DNA of 38,812 nt from Planctomycetales bacterium. Its GTDB lineage: Bacteria > Planctomycetota > Planctomycetia > Pirellulales > Lacipirellulaceae. Shown here in pieces: positions 32,094 through 38,812 of the stretch. The stretch spans positions 1-38,812 of the forward strand of contig JAGQOW010000035.1 of assembly GCA_020427155.1 (NCBI GenBank), written 5' to 3'. Position 1 is the stretch's first letter. Each line of letters begins with the position of its first letter. The translations under genes were made by a program, and so were the position numbers. The notes under the pieces were generated by a model. The model searched no databases. It saw nothing but the letters and a program-made list of their open reading frames with translations, and was not told the DNA's origin.

Positions 32094-33482
32094 CTATTCG
32101 GTAAACAGTGATCGTCCATGAGAACGGATTACTTCTCGATACCAAGCGGCTGAGTCTTTCGGTCTTCGAAGCCCGCTTTCAAAATCGACATAGATCAGCC
32201 CAAAACGACGACGAAAACCTTCGGCCCATTCGAAATTGTCCATCCACGACCAATGGAAATAACCTCGCACGTCAACGCCCTCGACTATGCCGCGATGCAG
32301 CGCCAGCAGGTGACGGTGAAGGTAATCGATGCGTTGCGGATCGTGAACGCGCCCATCCCGGGCAGGCCAATCGATATTGGCCATGCCATTCTCTGTGATG
32401 ACGATCGGCACACCGTAGCGCTCGGCATGAAACTTCGGCCCCCAGTACAGACATTCTTCTCTCACCGGCCAATCAAAAGCCGTTCGCGCAGTGCCTGGAG
32501 CCAACGAGACCTCGCTCCAACTGCCGTCTGCTTGCGATTCCACGGGCATGGCCGTGTAAATGTTTAGTCCTAGAAAGTCGAGTGGCGCCGCAATGTGCTG
32601 CATGTCGCTTGCTGCGTACTTTGGCGCCGCTTTTCCGTAGGCCCGAAGCCCTTCTTCTGGATAGTGGCCAAGAAACACTGGGTCGCTAAACCAAGTGTTA
32701 TTCCACAGGTTGTCCGCCTTGACATCCATGGTCGCTCGTCGTGCCGCTTCCTGATGTGCTCGGTCTTCTGTTGCTGGCGAGCATGTGATCCCCACCGGAG
32801 CCCAACCGACCTGAGGTGGCAACTTGGCATGTTCGCGGATGATCGCCACCGCTCGCCCGTGTGCTAACAGCACATGGTGGGCAGCCGTAAGCTGGTCTGC
32901 GAGGCTCAGCTTTACGCCGGGAGCATTGATCCCAAGCCCGTGACCAAAGTGCAGAAAGCACTGCGGCTCGTTGACGGTAATCCACTGAGTCACTCGATCG
33001 GAAAGCCGCTCGACTACCGTCGACGCATACTCCGCAAACCAATCGACGCATCGAGGGTTCAGCCAGCCGCCTTGATCGTGCCGACTCTGCGGAAAGTCCC
33101 AGTGAAAGAGCGTTACCCATGGCGAAATGCCTGCCGCAAGCAGTTCATCGATCAGTGCGTCGTAAAACGCCAGACCCAACTCGTTCGGCTGGCTCGAGTC
33201 CGTTGACATCACCCTCGGCCAGGAAATCGACAACCGGTAGGCAGGCACCTGAAACTCGCTCATCAGCTTCACATCTTCCCGAAATCGATGATAGTGATCG
33301 CAAGTCACATCCGCCGTGTCGCCACTGAGTACTGCACCCTCGCGCTGACAAAACGTATCCCAAACACTCGCTTCCCGGCCATCCTCCCTGGTCGCCCCCT
33401 CGATTTGATAGGCCGAGGTGCTGACTCCCCAGACAAATCCTTTCGGGAAACCACCTGCTGTTTCGCTGCTTACGATTGCCAT
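32094..33482 (-). CDS. GH1 family beta-glucosidase
   Basis: The 462-residue protein has the full GH1 pattern: FPKGFVWGVSTSAYQIEGA at the start, YRLSISWPRVM, TLFHWDFPQ, the acid/base in WITVNEPQ (Glu172), the nucleophile in VITENGMANID (Glu364), and the C-terminal GYFHWSWMDNFEWAEGFRRRFGLIYVDF. It hydrolyses beta-linked glucosides (or galactosides/fucosides) from the non-reducing end. No signal peptide is seen, so it should work on imported disaccharides in the cytoplasm. The catalytic pair is intact and the length is normal. It stands alone and is divergent from the large secreted-protein gene at 33863. Confidence 0.93.
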   Translation of the reverse strand: MAIVSSETAGGFPKGFVWGVSTSAYQIEGATREDGREASVWDTFCQREGAVLSGDTADVTCDHYHRFREDVKLMSEFQVPAYRLSISWPRVMSTDSSQPNELGLAFYDALIDELLAAGISPWVTLFHWDFPQSRHDQGGWLNPRCVDWFAEYASTVVERLSDRVTQWITVNEPQCFLHFGHGLGINAPGVKLSLADQLTAAHHVLLAHGRAVAIIREHAKLPPQVGWAPVGITCSPATEDRAHQEAARRATMDVKADNLWNNTWFSDPVFLGHYPEEGLRAYGKAAPKYAASDMQHIAAPLDFLGLNIYTAMPVESQADGSWSEVSLAPGTARTAFDWPVREECLYWGPKFHAERYGVPIVITENGMANIDWPARDGRVHDPQRIDYLHRHLLALHRGIVEGVDVRGYFHWSWMDNFEWAEGFRRRFGLIYVDFESGLRRPKDSAAWYREVIRSHGRSLFTE

Positions 33483-33528
33483 AGCTTTGTCCGTTGCTCA
33501 CCTTTTGACAGTCTGACTTCGGAATCCA

Positions 33529-33852
33529 TTATTTAAATCCGCTTGTAGCTTGCAGGCCACGAACTTGGCCTACAACATCACCGACAGCCAGCAAGCCTGG
33601 CACCGCCGGTGCTGGAGGATCGGTCTCATTAGAGCCGGGGGATCCGTACAGCGTAAATCCCCTTCGCTTCATTCTGCGTTCATGTGGCGGTGGCTCATTC
33701 GTCGCGCAAAGGTCAATAGTGACATTCTCGGACAGACCGTTTGGTTGATTCTCCTGCTGCTTGTCGCTAGAGTAAAAAGTGTCATCGACGGCAAGATCGA
33801 CCTCGTTCTTACCGTAGCGAGCAGGCCCTTCCTCATGAATTCCTTCATTCAT
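33529..33852 (-). CDS. Hypothetical 107-residue acidic protein upstream of the beta-glucosidase gene
   Basis: A minus-strand ORF from ATG 33852 ends 46 bases before the beta-glucosidase start, on the same strand. Its first half is hydrophilic and acidic, followed by a basic HERRMKRRGFTLYGSPG and a Val/Gly-rich end (PAVPGLLAVGDVVGQVRGL) that faintly recalls the C-terminal FAD-site motif of flavoprotein reductases. No ribosome-binding site is clear, and no family is recognised. It overlaps no called gene but occupies most of the divergent intergenic region 33483-33862, where promoters for both flanking genes must lie. It may be a chance ORF or a remnant. Confidence 0.27.
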   Translation of the reverse strand: MNEGIHEEGPARYGKNEVDLAVDDTFYSSDKQQENQPNGLSENVTIDLCATNEPPPHERRMKRRGFTLYGSPGSNETDPPAPAVPGLLAVGDVVGQVRGLQATSGFK

Positions 33853-33862
33853 CGAGTTTCTA

Positions 33863-36577
33863 TTGACTCTGCCAGTTACCTTGCCAGGTTCACCGAGAAA
33901 AAGCCGCAGCAATCGTTGTGAGCGTACGCGGTGGGCGATTGCGGCCTCCGTCTTCTTGGTTCCTTGCTTCCTCCTCCAGGCGACCCAGGGACAAACGCTA
34001 CTTTTTTCCGACAACCTGAGCACTGGCGCCGGTTGGCAGTACTCGCATTTCGGCGGCACGGCAAAGCCCGGCACTACGGATATCAGCAGCGCCGATTTCG
34101 GCTTCGACTACTCGCAATTGGGCATTCCCGAAGCACCCCACAGCCTGCCCGGTGATCTTGGCACTGCTGGCTTGAGGCTCGCCGCCAACACGCCTGGCTT
34201 ATGGGCCGGCGACCAAATCGCAGCCGTCTACCAAGATCCTAGCTTTAGCGGGCAATACACGCTGCAAGTGGACGTGTGGCTCAATTGGGCCGCCTCGCCT
34301 ACTGGCGCCGGTACCACCGAACATGCCGGCGTACTGGTCGGCTTCAACTTGGCCGACGCGCAAAACAGTTTCGCCCCCGGCCAGAACGGCGCTGGCGTCT
34401 TGTTCGATAGCGATGGCGATGCCAATTGCGGTACGGGGATTTGCGATTACATGTTGGTCAAAGACGGCGCAGAACTCGATCTCGCTAGCGGTCAATACGG
34501 CGAGAGCAGCTTTGGCGCCGGTAACCAGCATGGATACGACGACGGCGACTCCAACGCAAATCTCAATCTCCAAACACTATTCCCGTCGTTCAATATCGCC
34601 GCCGTCACCGGAGGACAAAACGCATCGGGTACGCAACCCGCCGGATCGCTGGGCTTTCAATGGGTCACCGTCACACTTGAAGTCGACGCCGACGCAGCAG
34701 GCAGCGGCATCAACGGCCATTCAGGAACCGTCCAGGTCACCCTCGCCAGTCAACAGTCGGGCAACTCCTTCGTCCTAGGTACCATCGATAATAGCGTCGA
34801 CGACAATCCTTTTGACGGGGTAAATACTGAAGAACGTCCTGCCCACTTGGAAGGCGGTATCGGCCTGATGATCACCGACCTCTATGCCAGCGGCCCCTCC
34901 AACCCGTACCATGCCTTCGCGCTCTTCGACAATGTCCGAGTCTACGACGGCCTGGTTGGTCCCCCCCCGAGCAGCCCGGCCCAGGCGCCTGAGTCTGGGA
35001 CGTTTGTATTGCTGCTACTTAGTATGGTCTTCTGCGGATGCTTTTCCCCGCGCAGAATGGGTATTCAATCGATGGCTCGAAGATTCACGTGGCTGGTCTT
35101 GGCAACGACTGCCTGTTGCATAAGTTGCAGCCCTGCTTGGGCGGTGCTGAATCTCACAGGCAACTTCGATCACGGTTCGTTGCTGAGTTGGAGCGGCGAC
35201 GTCAATAACATCAATCTGGTTGGCCGCGACAACTTCTTCGGCGGCGGCCAGTGGCGCTGGATGTACTTCGAGGCCTCCGATGTTCAAGGGCATCAACCGG
35301 TATTCAAAATCGATCAACTCTTTGCCGGGGGCAACAGCGCACTCAACACTCACAAAATGGTCTATTCCTACGACAACGAGAACTGGGCCTTTTTCGATAA
35401 CAACCAACGCGCGGGCACCGAGTATACCTTCTCCAACAACACGCCTTTCACCGCGGACAAAGTCTATGTTGCCTTCGCCCAGCCCTATTCCTATGGACGC
35501 TCGGCTGCACATGCCGCTCAAATCTTGGCAACTCCATGGGCCGAGCCAACCTCCTCTGGAGACGCCAACGGCGTGATCGGCCAGACTCCCATCGCGGTCG
35601 ATGACTTGGGTAGATTGAATCCCAAAAGAGACATCGTTGCCTACCGCATAACCAACCCCGCGACCGATTCCGCGACGCCCAAACACAAAGTGGTGATCAC
35701 CACCGGCCTGCATGCTGGCGAAGTGCTTGGCACCCATACCTTCGAAGGCCTGGTCAATTGGCTTACGTCAGACGATTCGCGCGCCGCTCGGCTGCGAGAC
35801 GATGCCGAGTTTTTTGCCTATCCCCTCCTGAATGCGGCCGGACGCTTCGCTGGCTACAATCGCTCTACGGTTGAAAACCCCGACGAAGACCCCAACCGCA
35901 TTTGGCATCCCACGCTCTGGGACGAGCATCAAGACATTCGTGCCGCAGGCGAAGCCATGCTGGCCGACGTCCAGTCGACTCCCGGAACCGTTGTCGATGC
36001 CTTCATCGATTTCCACTCCACGATACCAGCGTCGGCAGGCGACGATTTCGGGTTCATCGAAATCTCGGAAGGAGACGCCAATGCCCCCTTTTGGCAGCAT
36101 CTGCTGGCGCTACAGCCCAACGTTCAGCAAGTAGAATCCACCGGCACCAGTTGGACTTCCGCCAACTTTGCCGACCTGCTGCTCAACGCCGATGTGGACA
36201 TCACCTTCGAAACCGAGTTTGGCAACAATCGCCCCCTGTCTTACTACCACACCCTGGGAAAGAACTTCGGCATCGCCTTCTACAAAGCTTGGGTTCAAGT
36301 TCCCAACCCCGTAGCGGCCGACTTCGACGAAGACGGCGATGTCGACCAGGCAGATCTGGCGGCCTGGCAACACGGTTTCGGCACAGCCTCCGCTGCCGAG
36401 CACCATCAAGGCGATGCCGATGGCGATATGGACGTCGATGGTGCCGACTTCCTCACCTGGCAGACTCAGTACACTGGCAGTATAAGTCCACTGGCAGCCT
36501 CGGCGCCCATTCCCGAACCCTCTGGTGCTGTCCTCCTCGGAATCGCCATCTCAGCAATCCTGTCAGCGCGCCACTAG
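33863..36577 (+). CDS. Tandem in-frame fusion: PEP-CTERM-like secreted protein plus M14 carboxypeptidase/dockerin-like PEP-CTERM protein
   Basis: The 904-residue frame holds two secreted-protein units. The first (about 1-398) starts at TTG 33863 or 33881 (no ATG exists in frame), has a signal peptide ending near LLQATQG, a jelly-roll region like the protein at 20451-21404, and ends in a PEP-CTERM-like APESGTFVLLLLSMVFCGCF plus SPRRM. The second begins at Met404 (ATG 35072) or Met399, with a fresh signal peptide (FTWLVLATTACCISCSPAWA). It then has an M14 zinc peptidase (GLHAGE with His617 and Glu620, FIDFHS with His718, TFETEFGNN with Glu783 or Glu785). A dockerin-like pair (FDEDGDVDQADLAAWQH and DADGDMDVDGADFLTWQ) follows, then PEP-CTERM IPEPSGAVLLGIAISAIL. 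No stop or frameshift separates them. An 8-C tract lies at 34971-34978. Confidence 0.72.
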   Translation: MTLPVTLPGSPRKSRSNRCERTRWAIAASVFLVPCFLLQATQGQTLLFSDNLSTGAGWQYSHFGGTAKPGTTDISSADFGFDYSQLGIPEAPHSLPGDLGTAGLRLAANTPGLWAGDQIAAVYQDPSFSGQYTLQVDVWLNWAASPTGAGTTEHAGVLVGFNLADAQNSFAPGQNGAGVLFDSDGDANCGTGICDYMLVKDGAELDLASGQYGESSFGAGNQHGYDDGDSNANLNLQTLFPSFNIAAVTGGQNASGTQPAGSLGFQWVTVTLEVDADAAGSGINGHSGTVQVTLASQQSGNSFVLGTIDNSVDDNPFDGVNTEERPAHLEGGIGLMITDLYASGPSNPYHAFALFDNVRVYDGLVGPPPSSPAQAPESGTFVLLLLSMVFCGCFSPRRMGIQSMARRFTWLVLATTACCISCSPAWAVLNLTGNFDHGSLLSWSGDVNNINLVGRDNFFGGGQWRWMYFEASDVQGHQPVFKIDQLFAGGNSALNTHKMVYSYDNENWAFFDNNQRAGTEYTFSNNTPFTADKVYVAFAQPYSYGRSAAHAAQILATPWAEPTSSGDANGVIGQTPIAVDDLGRLNPKRDIVAYRITNPATDSATPKHKVVITTGLHAGEVLGTHTFEGLVNWLTSDDSRAARLRDDAEFFAYPLLNAAGRFAGYNRSTVENPDEDPNRIWHPTLWDEHQDIRAAGEAMLADVQSTPGTVVDAFIDFHSTIPASAGDDFGFIEISEGDANAPFWQHLLALQPNVQQVESTGTSWTSANFADLLLNADVDITFETEFGNNRPLSYYHTLGKNFGIAFYKAWVQVPNPVAADFDEDGDVDQADLAAWQHGFGTASAAEHHQGDADGDMDVDGADFLTWQTQYTGSISPLAASAPIPEPSGAVLLGIAISAILSARH

Positions 36578-37087
36578 GCGGAAGGTCAAGGAAGCCGACC
36601 GGCCAGTCGAACGCACTCACTCAGTATCCCGGCAATCTCTGCCGACACGTCCATTGACCCTCGGCAAACCAACCGTGGAGACCACCATAGTTAGGTGAGC
36701 GGCTTCGCACACCTGGCATGTGCAGTTAGCCCACGACAATTGCCAGATTTGTGACTCCCGTCAAGCTCAACCACTTGAAATTCGATACTTTGTGATGTCT
36801 GGCCCCAGCTCTCCTCCGGGAGTTTGTGATGATGAGAATGCGTTGGGAACTGCACCAAAAGCCTTCCGAAAGCACTACTTCCTAGAATGCTTCTCGAAAG
36901 TCAGGAGCGACGGTCACCCAGGCAACTGGACCTGCAAGCCCATTTCGCACGCATCGCAAACTAGCAGCGGCATACCGTTTGCTCTACCCCTCAAGAAGTA
37001 GTCCTCAGCCCGAGTGTCGGAAGGATTCCGACTTTGACTTCGAGTGGTTCGAACGAGGGCTGATTGTTGACACATGGGAGGTACCCA
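36578..37087. other. Intergenic region with one short hairpin
   Basis: About 500 bases follow the tandem secreted-protein gene. AGGTG (36693-36697) and CACCT (36710-36714), together with inner GCG/CGC around GCTT, form a compact hairpin without a T-run. Frames here (for example 36720-37001) lack ribosome-binding sites and recognisable domains. A GGGAGG site at its end belongs to the next gene. Confidence 0.4.
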
Positions 37088-37471
37088 ATGAACACCACGA
37101 CTTTTCGCGAAAGTGAATCCATAACCAGAGCAATTGCAAAGTGGGGCTCGGTAGTGGCAGCCCTGATGTTTGGCATTGCCTTTGTTGCCGATCGGGCTCT
37201 TTCCTACCGCTTGGTGGCAGAACAAGCAGCCCAGGTCGGCCTGATCCTGTTCGTCTTTGCAGGGTACCTGATCGCCTGGAAGAAGAGATTCGAGTTGGTA
37301 GGTAGCATCCTGGCCCTTGGCGCAGTCGGGGCATTTTTTGCCTGGTGCCAAATCAGCTACGGAGGCACCCCCGAATTATTCTTGTTGGCCGTTGCGCTAC
37401 CCGCGGTGTTTCACCTAGTAGCGCTAGCGCTCCCAAAAGTAGCCCAACCATCCCCCGATTCGTCGCAGTGA
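37088..37471 (+). CDS. Small membrane protein of unknown function
   Basis: A 127-residue protein starts at ATG 37088, preceded at ideal spacing by GGGAGG (37076-37081), which decides the start over the in-frame 37064. It has a short charged N-terminus (NTTTFRESESITRAIAKWG) and four predicted membrane segments, including VAALMFGIAFVAD, VGLILFVFAGYLIAW, ILALGAVGAFFAW and FLLAVALPAVFHLVALAL. It ends in a Pro/Ser tail. No family is recognised with confidence. It stands alone, converging with the PEP-CTERM gene at 37508. The strong ribosome-binding site and clean membrane topology argue that it is real. Confidence 0.7.
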   Translation: MNTTTFRESESITRAIAKWGSVVAALMFGIAFVADRALSYRLVAEQAAQVGLILFVFAGYLIAWKKRFELVGSILALGAVGAFFAWCQISYGGTPELFLLAVALPAVFHLVALALPKVAQPSPDSSQ

Positions 37472-37507
37472 CGCTTCTTTGGAAGCTGCCGACCGCTTGG
37501 CTCAGAT

Positions 37508-38395
37508 CTACAGCAAGGCTCGTTGTCGCGAGCCTTGCCGGTTGGTTTGCAGACGACCATGAGGACGAAGGCACAAAAGCGCTGCCATAGCACCTAGCAA
37601 GACTCCGTTCGGTTCAGGCACCGTTTGCGCTAAGGGTAGCGACGGTCCGAAACCGAACTCTTGCTGCCAAACCAGGAAATCGCTGCCGTCCAAGTCGACA
37701 CCAAATCGACTCTCCCAACCGTCAACCGGGTCCGAGAGATCGTCTCCGTCAACATCCCCGTCGTCATCGAAGTCGGCGTTTAGCGGCGGCGCGGCGGCAA
37801 CGAGCCGGACATTGTCGATACCCACACTGCCAGAAACGGTGCTCCCACCAGACGAGGGACCGCCGGCGTCATGACGCAACATGACGCGAAAAACGTTGCC
37901 AAACATGACCTCATAGGTCGACGAGCCAGGTATCTGAGTTAAGTCTGCCTCAGCCAACGAAAACTCAAAGCTGCGCCAAACGCCGTCATTGGGAACAATT
38001 GCTGCGTTTGTCGAGGTCCACCGATCATTCGGATCAACAGGCCCAAAAAGTACAAGGCGCATTTCAAGCGCCGCCGACCCCAGAGGACTCATCAAATCGA
38101 CTTTGACCGAACCTGCATTCAAACTGGCATAGTCCCCGGTCCAATCCGAGCTACTGTTATGTGCAGACAAGTTCGAACCCGGTCCTGTCGGCGAATTGGT
38201 GCTCGCGAGCAGAAAAGCATCGCCCACGCCGGCTGGGCCGCCATTGAGTTGCAGAACTGGCGGAGCCGTAAAATTACCGGTCCAGTTCTCCGTCGTGCCC
38301 GACTGAAAGTCGTCCGTCTGGAATACCGCCCCCCTGACATCGACCGCGAAACCTGCAATTCCACCAAGCATGGAAACAACAATCAATGTTCGCAC
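37508..38395 (-). CDS. PEP-CTERM and dockerin-like secreted protein
   Basis: The 295-residue protein appears to start at GTG 38395, followed by a signal peptide (LIVVSMLGGIAGFAVDVRG). The body is a beta-rich carbohydrate-binding-like region with a C-terminal IDNVRLV strand, typical of jelly-roll modules. A dockerin-like segment follows (DFDDDGDVDGDDL, then VDLDGSDFLVWQQEFG) in which the second loop has an inserted WESRFG stretch. The C-terminus carries PEP-CTERM VPEPNGVLLGAMAALLCL, but instead of ending in a few arginines it continues about 19 residues (RPHGRLQTNRQGSRQRALL) into a perfect hairpin. That suggests loss of the normal stop. It probably sits on the surface and has no enzymatic motif. 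Confidence 0.8.
   Translation of the reverse strand: MRTLIVVSMLGGIAGFAVDVRGAVFQTDDFQSGTTENWTGNFTAPPVLQLNGGPAGVGDAFLLASTNSPTGPGSNLSAHNSSSDWTGDYASLNAGSVKVDLMSPLGSAALEMRLVLFGPVDPNDRWTSTNAAIVPNDGVWRSFEFSLAEADLTQIPGSSTYEVMFGNVFRVMLRHDAGGPSSGGSTVSGSVGIDNVRLVAAAPPLNADFDDDGDVDGDDLSDPVDGWESRFGVDLDGSDFLVWQQEFGFGPSLPLAQTVPEPNGVLLGAMAALLCLRPHGRLQTNRQGSRQRALL
37513..37538. terminator. Perfect 10-bp hairpin between convergent genes, possible 3'-end structure
   Basis: GCAAGGCTCG (37513-37522), the 6-base loop TTGTCG and CGAGCCTTGC (37529-37538) form a perfect GC-rich stem. It lies just past the end of the small membrane protein gene (37471) and overlaps the last codons of the minus-strand PEP-CTERM gene. 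No T-run follows, so a classical intrinsic terminator is not proven. A bidirectional 3'-end structure is the likely role. Confidence 0.5.
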
Positions 38396-38461
38396 TTGTT
38401 TGACTCACTCAATTAGACAAAGGAAAGAACTTGTTAAGGCTCACGTCGACTGTGGAGAACT

Positions 38462-38812
38462 TCAGCGGGCGAGATTCCGCCGCTGGCCACACCTGCTTCG
38501 GCAACAGAGCAAGAATAGGGCTGCCGCACTGAGGCCCAGCGAGGTCGGTTCGGGAACGACTGTCAGTCGGTAGATCATACCGCTTGGCAATCCGCTACTA
38601 TTGAGCGCACTTGGCGCCAATGTACCCTTGGTCGCAACGTACACTTCGCCAGACTCGTCGAGCCCAAACGCTTGAATGTACTCGCCAATTGGGTTCCCCC
38701 CCACAACGTCAAGGATTGACAAGTCAAATTGACCAGGAGACGTTTCTTCAAGTCCCAACAGCGTGCCGTCGGGCTGCGCGAATCCAGTACTCCAATCTGC
38801 AAAGAAGTACAT
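38462..38812 (-). CDS. PQQ-type sugar (glucose/sorbosone) dehydrogenase-like PEP-CTERM protein, partial
   Basis: The last 116 codons of a minus-strand gene are present; the 5' part lies beyond the window edge. FADWSTGFAQPDGTLLGLE, GEYIQAFGLDESGEVYVATKG and GMIYRL match the final blades of glucose/sorbosone dehydrogenase-like (HHIP-type) beta-propellers. The end is a PEP-CTERM signal, VVPEPTSLGLSAAALFLLCC followed by RSRCGQRRNLAR. Such proteins oxidise sugars or only bind them outside the cell; the catalytic part is not visible. It lies 66 bases upstream of the PEP-CTERM/dockerin-like gene on the same strand, so the two could be co-transcribed. Confidence 0.7.
   Translation of the reverse strand: MYFFADWSTGFAQPDGTLLGLEETSPGQFDLSILDVVGGNPIGEYIQAFGLDESGEVYVATKGTLAPSALNSSGLPSGMIYRLTVVPEPTSLGLSAAALFLLCCRSRCGQRRNLAR

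Overview
The window looks like part of a Planctomycetota chromosome, most likely from the order Pirellulales (inference). The evidence is a DUF1549/DUF1553 gene next to a DUF1501 gene, a DUF1559 pseudopilin-like protein with an H-X9-DG motif, several PEP-CTERM secreted proteins carrying dockerin-like 'DxDGDxDVDGxDFLxWQ' segments, a LEPR-type N-terminus, and EF-hand lipoproteins. No rRNA, tRNA, CRISPR array, transposase or integrase was seen. All calls come from reading motifs and reading frames; nothing was searched or computed.

Region 1 (1-9.3 kb) holds parts of an L-rhamnose pathway: rhamnulokinase (minus strand) and a fused rhamnulose-1-phosphate aldolase/short-chain dehydrogenase (plus strand). 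Divergent to the fused gene is a DeoR-type repressor gene broken by one in-frame TAG. A TTGACA-type promoter and a 41-bp nested palindrome lie between these two. A DUF6807 (PmoA-like) protein, a beta-carbonic anhydrase and a penicillin-acylase-family Ntn hydrolase sit between the rhamnose genes. Region 2 (about 9.3-11.7 kb) is visibly more AT-rich, with a methanethiol S-methyltransferase-like gene and a wax-synthase-like membrane acyltransferase, and looks acquired. Region 3 (11.8-16.4 kb) is a three-gene operon (DUF1549/1553, DUF1501, nine-loop EF-hand lipoprotein). Region 4 (16.4-20.4 kb) has a 106-bp nested inverted repeat, a secreted PGRP-type amidase, an EF-hand lipoprotein and a DUF1559 protein.

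Region 5 (20.4-26.6 kb) carries large secreted proteins: two PEP-CTERM proteins and a multidomain amidase_3/golvesin/fibronectin-III/dockerin-like protein. Region 6 (26.8-31.9 kb) is a tight minus-strand cluster: an M14 peptidase fused to an amidohydrolase-like tail, SpmA, SpmB, LD-carboxypeptidase, and a D-cysteine desulfhydrase-type PLP enzyme. I read it as a candidate murein-peptide and D-amino-acid salvage system in which SpmAB may be the membrane component (inference). This is the best candidate for an undescribed system here. Region 7 (32.1-38.8 kb) has a GH1 beta-glucosidase, a 904-residue ORF that looks like two complete secreted proteins joined in frame, a small membrane protein, a PEP-CTERM/dockerin-like protein, and the 3' end of a PQQ-type sugar dehydrogenase-like PEP-CTERM protein cut by the window edge.
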